Origin: Ruminococcus sp. UBA7013
GTDB taxonomy: Bacteria > Bacillota > Clostridia > Oscillospirales > Ruminococcaceae
NCBI GenBank assembly: GCA_002449585.1
Contig: DJXD01000035.1
Span: forward strand, 1 to 22,519
DNA: 22,519 nucleotides
Reading direction: 5' to 3'
In this document: piece by piece, positions 7,947 through 14,468 of the stretch
Position numbering within the stretch: position 1 is the stretch's first letter
How the letters are laid out: every line of letters starts with the position of its first letter
Made by a program: the position numbers and the translations under genes
The notes under the pieces: model-generated
Told to the model about the DNA's origin: nothing
Databases searched by the model: none
The model's input: the letters and a program-made list of their open reading frames with translations, nothing else

Positions 7947-8636
7947 TCATGATTCAGAATCAAAAACATACTTCCGGAATCCGATTAGAAACGCCGTAAA
8001 CATGATAATTCCGCTAATACTTTTATTGGAAGTGCCAATACCATTTATGATGGCATCATTTTCAATCATTCTGACAGCGTTGAACAAAATCTGTCCAATC
8101 AATAAATTGAATACACAATACCATCTTGGAAACGGCGTTTTTCCTTTGAAAAATACAATAAACTGTATCATATTCGCTCCAAAGAAAAACAGCATGAAAA
8201 CTGCTGATACCGGAATTAGAAAATATAACAGATACTGCATTGCAATCTCATGTCCTATAGCTTGTCCGGCTTTTTCCGTCACTACATGATAAAGCCACAT
8301 GAATACTCCGCATGGAAGATGCACCGCCCCACCCCCGATTGCAAGATAAACATACATAGAAAGTCTATAGAATTCTGCACTTTTAGGCATTTTTTCTTTT
8401 ATAAAAGGATAAATTGTCAGAAGTGCCGGAACTTCAAGACAGATTCCCAAACAGCCGATCAAACCGCCAAAAATCGGCCGCCAAATTGGCATTGCTAATG
8501 CTGCGGCAAAATAGCCTTCTATCATATTGACGCCGTCCGGAAATTGGATACATCCAATCAGCATATCACCAATCAATGTCAGGAACGCTCCCAAAATGCC
8601 AATCCAAAGCTGTTTTTTTATTTTCTGATAATTCAT
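7947..8636 (-). CDS. Multipass membrane protein (DUF6796-like)
   Basis: 229 aa with six to seven hydrophobic segments: IGILGAFLTLIGDMLIG, IWRPIFGGLIGCLGICLEVP, LSMYVYLAIGGGAVHLPCG, YLLYFLIPVSAVFMLFFFGA, and two near the C-terminus. The GDMLIG motif in TM1 and the conserved-looking HLPCGVFMWLYH segment recall the DUF6796 family of Firmicutes, whose function is unknown to me. The ATG at 8636 has GGAGAGAG upstream. It is the first gene of the ABC operon and ends 11 nt before the hydrolase. It might be an accessory part of the exporter or an independent membrane enzyme. Confidence 0.75.
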   Translation of the reverse strand: MNYQKIKKQLWIGILGAFLTLIGDMLIGCIQFPDGVNMIEGYFAAALAMPIWRPIFGGLIGCLGICLEVPALLTIYPFIKEKMPKSAEFYRLSMYVYLAIGGGAVHLPCGVFMWLYHVVTEKAGQAIGHEIAMQYLLYFLIPVSAVFMLFFFGANMIQFIVFFKGKTPFPRWYCVFNLLIGQILFNAVRMIENDAIINGIGTSNKSISGIIMFTAFLIGFRKYVFDSES

Positions 8637-8691
8637 ATCATAAATCTCTCTCCTTTTTTTGATTTGCTTGATGATGCGGTATAATTATATA

Positions 8692-8707
8692 GTAAGCTTC
8701 CGCTAAC
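8692..8707. promoter_or_regulatory. Candidate operator (inverted repeat) at the operon's transcription start
   Basis: The minus strand reads GTTAGC-GGAA-GCTTAC, two 6-bp half-sites with 5 of 6 bases matching. It covers the predicted +1 just downstream of the TATAAT. This size and position suit a dimeric repressor such as a TetR-family protein, which often governs ABC exporters. No regulator gene lies in the window. Confidence 0.45.
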
Positions 8708-8710
8708 AAT

Positions 8711-8739
8711 ATTATAGCACTGTTGAATCAAAAAATCAA
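8711..8739 (-). promoter_or_regulatory. Sigma-A promoter of the hydrolase/ABC exporter operon
   Basis: On the minus strand, TTGATT (8739-8734), a 17-nt spacer and a perfect TATAAT (8716-8711) lie about 75 nt upstream of the first gene. This is one of the strongest promoter matches in the window. Confidence 0.75.
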
Positions 8740-8794
8740 GTCTATGTTTCATCATTTCACAAAAAAGACCATAGCAAGCTTTATTAAATATATA

Positions 8795-8820
8795 AAAGGG
8801 CAAGAGGATTCTTGCCCTTT
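8795..8820 (-). terminator. Intrinsic terminator after the protease/GGDEF-remnant unit
   Basis: A 10-bp perfect stem, AAAGGGCAAG (8795-8804) with CTTGCCCTTT (8811-8820), has a 6-nt loop. On the minus strand it is followed by a T-rich tail (TTTTATATATTT). It ends leftward transcription before the ABC operon promoter. Confidence 0.7.
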
Positions 8821-8878
8821 ATATAAAATCAGAATTTAGAGAATGTGAATATTTCTATTTGCTTTGGCAAACTTTCAT

Positions 8879-9064
8879 TCAACGTAATGCTTTCATTTCA
8901 CTCTTTCTATGATACATCGCTTTATCTGCACGGTTGAAAACATTCTCTACACAATCATCAATGTCAGGATTATAGATAGCATATCCAATGGCAGCAGAAA
9001 CCTTTTCCCATGGCTCGCCGTCCGTTTTCTCCATCGTCATGTTAAATTTTTCAAATATATAATT
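8879..9064 (-). pseudogene. 3' remnant of a GGDEF (diguanylate cyclase) gene
   Basis: Minus-strand reading from 9064 gives FEKFNMTMEKTDGEPWEKVS, then AAIGYAIYNP, VFNRADKAMYHRKSEMK and a TGA stop at 8881-8879. This is the last 60 or so residues of a GGDEF domain: the final beta strand (SAAIGYAxY) and the helix RADKAMYxxK are diagnostic. The active-site GGDEF loop and everything upstream are missing, and a TAA closes the frame just before 9064. The piece starts right after the M50 protease stop, so it is a deletion relic rather than a gene. An ATG at 9040 could express 53 aa, but I see no good ribosome site. Confidence 0.7.
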
Positions 9065-9074
9065 TTAGTATATC

Positions 9075-9659
9075 TTATTTTTTATATTTTGTCAAGAGCG
9101 TAGGGAGCAATTCATCTGCTTCAGAAATAGCCAGATATATCAGCATGAAATATAGCAAAGGATTCTGTATTTCCCAGATAGATAATATCATGATCAAGGC
9201 GATAGAACATAAGATAGAAAAAATAGAAATGCCTTTCAGAATCTGCGGAGAAGATTCAAACAGATATGCCAAAGCTGTTCCGCCATCAAGTACTTGATAG
9301 GGCAGGAGATTAAAAACGCCCATGCTCAAATGTAGAATAGCCGGAACAGGCTGTATCTGCCATAAAAGCCCTGCAAATATCAGATTAATCAAAGGGCCAC
9401 TCAAAGAGATCAGAACAGCCTGTCCTGTGCGAAGCAGACAGGTATCTGTTTGTATCCGGATGCCTGCGGCATGAAAACGGATTTCCTGTATCCCTGATCC
9501 TGTCAAACACATGGCAATCCCATGCCCCAGCTCATGCACAAGACAGACAAGCAATGTTTGACGGATCAATAATTCCTGAATTCTGAGAAACAGCAATGTC
9601 AATACAGCCAGAAATCCAAAATGGATGACAATCCGGAAATGAGGAAATCTCAATTCCAC
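9075..9659 (-). CDS. M50 site-2-protease family membrane metalloprotease, SpoIVFB-like
   Basis: About 195-206 aa of mostly hydrophobic sequence. HELGH (zinc ligands and catalytic Glu) lies in an early membrane helix, SGPLIN in the middle, and FNLLPYQVLDGG supplies the third zinc ligand Asp. This order, the small size and the lack of PDZ or CBS domains match the SpoIVFB branch, which in Bacillus cleaves pro-sigma-K inside the mother cell. The start is uncertain. TTG at 9695 would overlap the previous gene by 46 nt. GTG at 9659 overlaps it by 10 nt, has GGTG 8 nt upstream, and gives a start (VELRFPHFRIVIHFG) resembling that of SpoIVFB, so it is chosen. It is translationally coupled to a one-TM protein and lies near a SpoVM-like gene, which supports a sporulation role. 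Confidence 0.8.
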   Translation of the reverse strand: MELRFPHFRIVIHFGFLAVLTLLFLRIQELLIRQTLLVCLVHELGHGIAMCLTGSGIQEIRFHAAGIRIQTDTCLLRTGQAVLISLSGPLINLIFAGLLWQIQPVPAILHLSMGVFNLLPYQVLDGGTALAYLFESSPQILKGISIFSILCSIALIMILSIWEIQNPLLYFMLIYLAISEADELLPTLLTKYKK

Positions 9660-9934
9660 AAGCTTTGCACCAATGCGATCAAATGCAGTATCCAAGATTC
9701 TGAATCTGCATGTGTGCGCTGTTGAAATATAGCAATCGTATTCTGAAATATTTTTTCGTCATAAATCCGTATAGAAAATAATGCCGTCAAAAGCAAAATG
9801 CAGATGATATATTGCATAAAAAAAATATCGGCACAGCTTTGGGGATCTTCTGGAATTTCTTCTTTTTTGAGAACAGGCGGCTGCCAGCCATTTTCAGATG
9901 ATTCGGGAATATCAAGTATCACATTTTCCTGCAT
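9650..9934 (-). CDS. Small single-TM protein coupled to the M50 protease (possible SpoIVFA-like partner)
   Basis: 94 aa from ATG 9934, chosen because AAAGGTG lies about 11 nt upstream. A longer frame from 9997 would begin inside a terminator stem and lacks a spaced ribosome site. Residues 1-38 are acidic and Pro-rich (IPESSENGWQPPVLKKEEIP). Residues 39-56 are a membrane helix (MQYIICILLLTALFSI). The last 38 residues would lie outside the cytoplasm or in the intermembrane space of a forespore. In Bacillus, SpoIVFA is a membrane anchor and inhibitor encoded just before SpoIVFB. This protein has the same position and topology but lacks the LytM domain, so the analogy is by context only. Confidence 0.65.
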   Translation of the reverse strand: MQENVILDIPESSENGWQPPVLKKEEIPEDPQSCADIFFMQYIICILLLTALFSIRIYDEKIFQNTIAIFQQRTHADSESWILHLIALVQSLWN

Positions 9935-9968
9935 GAGGTTCACACACCTTTCTGATTTCAGTTTATGC

Positions 9969-10006
9969 AAAAAAATCAGGAGAAATGCGGCCTGCATCCT
10001 CCCGAT
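9969..10006 (-). terminator. Intrinsic terminator directly after the SpoVM-like gene
   Basis: On the minus strand, ATCGGGAGGATGC (10006-9994) pairs with GCATTTCTCCTGAT (9988-9975) around a 5-nt loop, with one mismatch and a one-base bulge, followed by T7 (9975-9969). The next gene starts only about 35 nt further on, with little room for its own promoter, so partial read-through is likely. Confidence 0.75.
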
Positions 10007-10012
10007 TTATGA

Positions 10013-10102
10013 TTATTCTGTTTCGGCTTCTTTCTTGATATGAAATACCAGCCGGAGAACACCTGCCAATAGCTTCGGACTTCTTACCACAACGATTTTC
10101 AT
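10013..10102 (-). CDS. spoVM: SpoVM-like sporulation micropeptide
   Basis: This 29-aa frame is easily overlooked. It begins MKIVVVRSPKLLAGVLRLVF and ends with a charged HIKKEAETE tail. Bacillus SpoVM (26 aa, MKFYTIKLPKFLGGIVRAML...) shares the MK start, Pro-9, Lys-10, Leu-12, Gly-14 and Arg-17, with the same spacing and a basic tail. SpoVM is an amphipathic helix that recognises the curved forespore membrane and anchors the SpoIVA coat platform. AGGAG lies 10 nt before the ATG, and a strong terminator follows the stop directly, so this is a real transcription unit. Upstream, CATAGTATA resembles a sigma-E/K type -10 element (CATAnnnTA), but no clear -35 is visible. A non-sporulation role cannot be excluded. 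Confidence 0.75.
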   Translation of the reverse strand: MKIVVVRSPKLLAGVLRLVFHIKKEAETE

Positions 10103-10237
10103 GAATCAGTCACTCCTGTATTCAGTATTTATAATATACTATGCGGCTGTTCAGGATGTGTGACAAAAAAATAATTCTGCACACATGAATTCATAAAAAA
10201 TTCATAAAAAATACATAATGATTTTATATTAATGCGA

Positions 10238-10286
10238 TATAATAAAATTAGCGTCATGTGTCATGAGGATAGGAAACCATCCTCAT
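10238..10286 (+). promoter_or_regulatory. glyS promoter -10 and leader hairpin
   Basis: TATAAT at 10238-10243 is a consensus -10, with only a poor -35 (ATAATG) at 17 nt. The leader contains a perfect 8-bp stem, ATGAGGAT (10263-10270) with ATCCTCAT (10279-10286), and an AGGAAACC loop, ending 11 nt before the ATG. I see no T-box (no UGGN antiterminator element or terminator), although glyS genes in Firmicutes often have one. Confidence 0.45.
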
Positions 10287-10297
10287 ATTGAGTTGAA

Positions 10298-11704
10298 ATG
10301 AAGAAAGAAGTGAATACAGTGCTCAAAAACAGTGAAAAAAGCATGGATAAGATCGTGAATCTATGCAAAGGGAGAGGCTTTGTTTATCCGGGTTCTGAAA
10401 TTTATGGTGGTTTGGCCAATACATGGGACTATGGTCCTCTTGGCGTAGAGCTGAAAAATAATATCAAAAACGCCTGGAGAAAAAAATTTATTCAGGAAAA
10501 TCCTTATAATGTCGGCCTTGATAGTGCAATTTTAATGAATCCTGAAACATGGGTAGCATCTGGCCATCTTGGCGGCTTTTCTGATCCTCTTATGGATTGC
10601 AAAGCCTGTAAAACTCGCCATAGAGCCGATAATCTGATTGAAGATTTTGACGGGACAAATCCCGCAGGCTGGAGCAATGAACAGCTGATGAATTATATCA
10701 AAGAAAAAGCGATTCCCTGCCCTAACTGTGGAAAACATGATTTTACAGAAATCCGTCAGTTTAATTTGATGTTCAAAACCTTTCAGGGTGTAACGGAAAA
10801 CAGCAAATCAGAATTATATCTCCGTCCGGAAACAGCACAAGGTATTTTTGTCAATTTCCAGAATATCCAGAGAACTACCAGAAAGAAAATTCCTTTTGGC
10901 GTTGCACAGGTTGGCAAATCATTCAGAAATGAAATCACGCCGGGCAATTTTATTTTCCGTGTACGTGAGTTCGAACAGATGGAACTGGAATTTTTCTGCA
11001 AACCGGGAACAGATCTTGATTGGTTCTCTTATTGGAGAGAGTATTGCAAAGAGTTCTTGCTTGGCTTAGGCATCCGGGAGGAAAATCTCCGGCTGAGAGA
11101 TCATAGTCCGGAAGAATTAGTATTCTATTCCAAAGCTACAACGGATTTTGAATATTTATTCCCATTTGGCTGGGGCGAATTATGGGGTGTCGCAGATAGA
11201 ACAGATTATGATCTGACACAACATCAGAATCATTCCGGCGAATCTATGGAATATTTTGATCAGGATGAGAATAAAAAATATATTCCCTATGTGATCGAGC
11301 CATCTCTTGGCGTGGAAAGATTATTCCTGACGATTCTGACAGAAGCTTATGATGAGGAAGTTGTTCCCGAAACACAGGAGACAAGAACCGTTCTGCATCT
11401 GCATCCGGCACTTGCGCCATTCAAGGCCGCTGTTTTGCCGCTATCGAAAAAGCTCGCTCCGGAAGCAGAAGAAATTTTTACAAAGCTATCTAAAAAATTC
11501 CTTGTGGATTATGATGATAGAGGAGCAATCGGCAGAAGATACCGCCGTCAGGATGAAATTGGCACACCGTTCTGCATTACATATGATTTTGATTCTAAAG
11601 AAAAAGATCAGTGTGTGACCGTCCGTGATCGTGATACAATGGAACAGGTTCGGCTTCCTATTACAGAGCTGGAAGCGTATTTACAAGAAAAGCTTGCATA
11701 TTAA
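10298..11704 (+). CDS. glyS: Glycine--tRNA ligase, alpha2 type
   Basis: 468 aa, full length for the single-chain (eukaryote/archaea-like) bacterial glycyl-tRNA synthetase, which charges tRNA-Gly in the cytoplasm. Class II features are present: GRGFVYPGSEIYGG at the start, the insertion with CKACKTRHRAD and CPNCGKHDF (likely zinc site), motif 2 VGKSFRNEITPGNFIFRVRE, and motif 3 EPSLGVERLFLTIL. The C-terminal anticodon-binding domain includes RRYRRQDEIGTPFC and ends at residue 468. The start is not fully settled: ATG 10298 has only a weak GAG ribosome site, and GTG 10319 would drop seven residues before the conserved SEKSMDKIV region. Monocistronic, with its own terminator. Confidence 0.95.
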   Translation: MKKEVNTVLKNSEKSMDKIVNLCKGRGFVYPGSEIYGGLANTWDYGPLGVELKNNIKNAWRKKFIQENPYNVGLDSAILMNPETWVASGHLGGFSDPLMDCKACKTRHRADNLIEDFDGTNPAGWSNEQLMNYIKEKAIPCPNCGKHDFTEIRQFNLMFKTFQGVTENSKSELYLRPETAQGIFVNFQNIQRTTRKKIPFGVAQVGKSFRNEITPGNFIFRVREFEQMELEFFCKPGTDLDWFSYWREYCKEFLLGLGIREENLRLRDHSPEELVFYSKATTDFEYLFPFGWGELWGVADRTDYDLTQHQNHSGESMEYFDQDENKKYIPYVIEPSLGVERLFLTILTEAYDEEVVPETQETRTVLHLHPALAPFKAAVLPLSKKLAPEAEEIFTKLSKKFLVDYDDRGAIGRRYRRQDEIGTPFCITYDFDSKEKDQCVTVRDRDTMEQVRLPITELEAYLQEKLAY

Positions 11705-11713
11705 AAATAAAAA

Positions 11714-11745
11714 TTCCCCTGCCTGATCAGCAGGGGAAATTTTTT
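11714..11745. terminator. Intrinsic terminator after glyS
   Basis: The stem TTCCCCTGC (11714-11722) with GCAGGGGAA (11730-11738) has a 7-nt loop, followed by ATTTTTT on the plus strand. A-rich sequence on the other side (AAAAATAAAAA) also gives a T-run for the minus strand, so it probably ends the convergent pectate lyase gene too. Confidence 0.85.
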
Positions 11746-14353
11746 ATTCAGCGTTCAGATCAATTAATCTGATAATATGTTTCATGATCATGAGGGCATC
11801 TGTAGCAGTGGGCTTTCCATCCTGATCCGCATCGGCATTTTTTTCACCTTGTTCGGAAAGGGTGGCTTTTCCATAGATGGCTTTATTCAGCAAAATGACA
11901 TCCATGATATTGATAGCTTCATCTTCATTGACATCGCCCCGGAAAAGAGTATCTTCTATGATGGGATCTGTTTCTGTGAGGGAAGGTTCTGTTTCCATTG
12001 GCATGTCTTCTTTTAAGAATACGGTATAATTCACACAATACGCAGATTGGCCATTCGAACCGAGGGAAATAATATCTCCTTCTGAGAAACTTTTCTGATA
12101 AATCACAAAGCTGACATCATTGGAACTTTTTGCGGTGAGATCGGTTTTTTTCCAATCAGAGAGCCATGCAGGCTGATTTTCTACTCTGACATCCATGGCA
12201 ACGGAAACGGTAATATTTTTATTTGCTTGGAAGCTGGCGGCGGTTTCTCCGGTATAATTTTTAGAATCGCATGCAGTCAGAATCTGTTCTGCACCGAAAA
12301 CCGTTTCGGGGAGTTCTGTGAATGTAAAATCACGATCACCAAACACAGGGGAATTGATAGCAAGATTTTCTGCAAATTTCCAATCTGATCCATTTTCAGA
12401 ATCCTGCACAAGCAGATTCTTAGCTAATTCTCCATTTACAGGAATCGCTTCTTTCCCGAACGTGAACCAGTTCATATTTAATAAATAGCCTTCACCGCCG
12501 GTAAATTTGATATATAAATTATGTGTTCCCGTAATCGTAGGGATATTAAATGATACCGTTTCCCATTTGGAAAAGCTGCCTGTTCCGGCATAGGAAAGAC
12601 TTGCCACAGGAGAGCCATTGATATCATCCAGATATAATTCTATTCCGGATGCATTACCGGAAAGACGTGCTGTGAATGTCTTTGCACCATCTTCAAAATC
12701 CAGACGCTTATACATGACATAATCATTATTTTCAATATAGCCAATATTTTGATTTCCGGATTCATCAGATGTATTTTCTGTTTTAATGCCTTCCTGTGTG
12801 CTGAACTCTTCCGCTTCTATCTGGACAAAAGGAGAATTAGCTGTGAGCGTACCTGTTTCAGGTGATAATTCTACAACACCTTCCGGAAATGCATTGACAG
12901 TAAGATCATTGATATAATACTCAATATTAGTATACCCCTGTCCGCAGTAATCGCCCTTACTATCGCTGGGATCATTGGGATTTAATCCTCTGAGTTCTTC
13001 CCATTCATCGGACATGCCGTCATTATCTGTATCAATAATATCTTTTGTCAGCACGGCAGAAGGATAAGTATAAGTAACACCGCATTGAATTTGATATTTA
13101 TCAATATTTGTTTTATTGGCATCTGTTGCATCATCATAGGCGGCTGTGCCGGAAAGATAGCCTGTACCTGTTTTTGCTTCATAGGCGCATTGTTGATCAA
13201 CAGCGGTTCGCTGATCAGAAGAAATGCCATTTCCAGCGAAAGCAAGCACATGTTCATAAGAAGCTTCGGCACTTTCACAAGTATCGGCTGTAGAAACATT
13301 AACGCCATTGACTGTAGTTTGAAAAGAAGTATTGCTCTTCAATGAATCTTTTGTCACGCCATAATCTGTAGTCAATGCGGCTTTAATATCAATACCGTTC
13401 CAGTTATCACTTGTGACAGTATCATAGACAGAATTATCAATATTCAGCATTCTGTTTCCCTGAAGGAAAATTTTAAAATTCTGGGGTTTTGTGGTACTAT
13501 CTACATTGACATAATGTTTTCCGCCAACTGTGCCAGTACCCATTTTAAGGGTATTATTCACATAATTCAGATGGCCGATTGTGCCGTAAGCTGTTTGATA
13601 TGCCCAGTTATAAATTACATTATTTGTAAAATCAGCTGTTTCTGATCCTTCAATCTTGCCCCGGAAATTTCGGGAAACGTTATGAACAATTAGATTATGA
13701 TCAAATGTAGAATAGCCTTTTCCCATCATCAGGCCGAATCCGTGCAATCCTTTGGCATGACCGCCCCAAGAATCCGCAGGGCCTATAATAGAATATTGTA
13801 CAGTATAATATTCATTATTAGAATACAGTCCCCATTGTTCATCTGTTGTCCAGCTCATAGAACAATGATCAATAATAGAATTTGATCCTTTTGCACCGCC
13901 CCATGCATCATTTCCGGAGCTGGTTGCTTTATAAGGGCCGGGGCGTGAGCTGATAAACCGACAAATGATATTATCGCCACTCATGCCGAGTTTATAATTC
14001 TTGAGTGTGATACCAGAACCGCCGGGAGCAGTCTGGCCAGCAATGGTGATATTACTTTCTACGAGCACATTGCTTTTCAGCTCAATCGTTCCGCTGACAT
14101 CGAAAACAACAATTCTCCCGGATTTGCTGACAGCATCCCGGAAAGAACCTGTGCCGGAATCATTCAGATTTGTGACATGATACACTTCTCCGCCACGTCC
14201 GCCCGTAGCATAGCGGCCTGCACCTGCTGCGCCCGGAAATGCAAGAATATTGAAAGCTGCGCCGGCCGTCTGCGGATGATAGCCGGAAACAGGAAGCAGA
14301 CATAATGCAGACAGCAAAGCAAGCAGCCGTTTGCATGCCTTTCTGGATTTCAT
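11744..14353 (-). CDS. Secreted pectate lyase (PL1-like) with CBM6-like module and type I dockerin
   Basis: 869 aa. Residues 1-33 form a Sec signal peptide (KRLLALLSALCLLP; cleavage near AGA-AFN). Residues 34 to about 400 are a right-handed beta-helix pectate lyase (AFPGAAGAGRYATGGRGG start, NVIVES-type strands, VSRNFRGK near 226-232 carrying the likely catalytic Arg). Residues about 440-470 hold a calcium-binding DTDNDGMSDEWEELRGLNP strip. Residues 505-635 look like a family 6 carbohydrate-binding module (QIEAEEFS start, WETVSF, LYIKFTGGEGYLLNMNWF end). Residues 645-785 are an unassigned beta-rich module. After an acidic linker, residues 805-869 form a dockerin with two calcium loops (GDVNEDEAINIMDV and DADQDGKPTATDAL), for docking onto a cellulosome scaffoldin. 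It would cleave polygalacturonate by beta-elimination outside the cell. AAGGGGG lies 12 nt before the ATG. Confidence 0.9.
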   Translation of the reverse strand: MKSRKACKRLLALLSALCLLPVSGYHPQTAGAAFNILAFPGAAGAGRYATGGRGGEVYHVTNLNDSGTGSFRDAVSKSGRIVVFDVSGTIELKSNVLVESNITIAGQTAPGGSGITLKNYKLGMSGDNIICRFISSRPGPYKATSSGNDAWGGAKGSNSIIDHCSMSWTTDEQWGLYSNNEYYTVQYSIIGPADSWGGHAKGLHGFGLMMGKGYSTFDHNLIVHNVSRNFRGKIEGSETADFTNNVIYNWAYQTAYGTIGHLNYVNNTLKMGTGTVGGKHYVNVDSTTKPQNFKIFLQGNRMLNIDNSVYDTVTSDNWNGIDIKAALTTDYGVTKDSLKSNTSFQTTVNGVNVSTADTCESAEASYEHVLAFAGNGISSDQRTAVDQQCAYEAKTGTGYLSGTAAYDDATDANKTNIDKYQIQCGVTYTYPSAVLTKDIIDTDNDGMSDEWEELRGLNPNDPSDSKGDYCGQGYTNIEYYINDLTVNAFPEGVVELSPETGTLTANSPFVQIEAEEFSTQEGIKTENTSDESGNQNIGYIENNDYVMYKRLDFEDGAKTFTARLSGNASGIELYLDDINGSPVASLSYAGTGSFSKWETVSFNIPTITGTHNLYIKFTGGEGYLLNMNWFTFGKEAIPVNGELAKNLLVQDSENGSDWKFAENLAINSPVFGDRDFTFTELPETVFGAEQILTACDSKNYTGETAASFQANKNITVSVAMDVRVENQPAWLSDWKKTDLTAKSSNDVSFVIYQKSFSEGDIISLGSNGQSAYCVNYTVFLKEDMPMETEPSLTETDPIIEDTLFRGDVNEDEAINIMDVILLNKAIYGKATLSEQGEKNADADQDGKPTATDALMIMKHIIRLIDLNAE

Positions 14354-14409
14354 AATAAAAAATTCCCCCTTGCGACCAAAATTATGAACAAATTTTTATC
14401 TTAATCATT

Positions 14410-14438
14410 ATTTTAACACAATTATGCTGAAAAAACAA
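14410..14438 (-). promoter_or_regulatory. Promoter of the pectate lyase gene
   Basis: On the minus strand, TTGTTT (14438-14433), a 17-nt spacer and TAAAAT (14415-14410) lie about 55 nt before the ATG. The -35 element overlaps the T-tract of the recD2 terminator candidate. Confidence 0.55.
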
Positions 14439-14467
14439 TTGCATTTTCTCTTTTGTTTATTGCAATT
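14431..14467 (-). terminator. Weak intrinsic terminator after recD2
   Basis: Minus strand: AATTGCA (14467-14461) pairs with TGCAATT (14443-14437) across a 17-nt loop, followed by GTTTTTT. The stem is only 7 bp and AT-rich, so termination may be leaky into the pectate lyase gene. Confidence 0.4.
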
Positions 14468-14468
14468 T

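Noticed and set aside
8909..9103. Plus-strand 64-codon frame
   Set aside because: It lies opposite the GGDEF-domain remnant, whose protein motifs are clear on the minus strand.
9650..9997. Longer start at 9997 for the 94-aa protein
   Set aside because: That ATG lies within the terminator stem after the SpoVM-like gene and touches its GGGAGG with no spacing; ATG 9934 has a spaced ribosome site.
10240..10297. Glycine T-box leader
   Set aside because: The leader is only about 50 nt and shows neither a specifier stem-loop nor the UGGN antiterminator motif.
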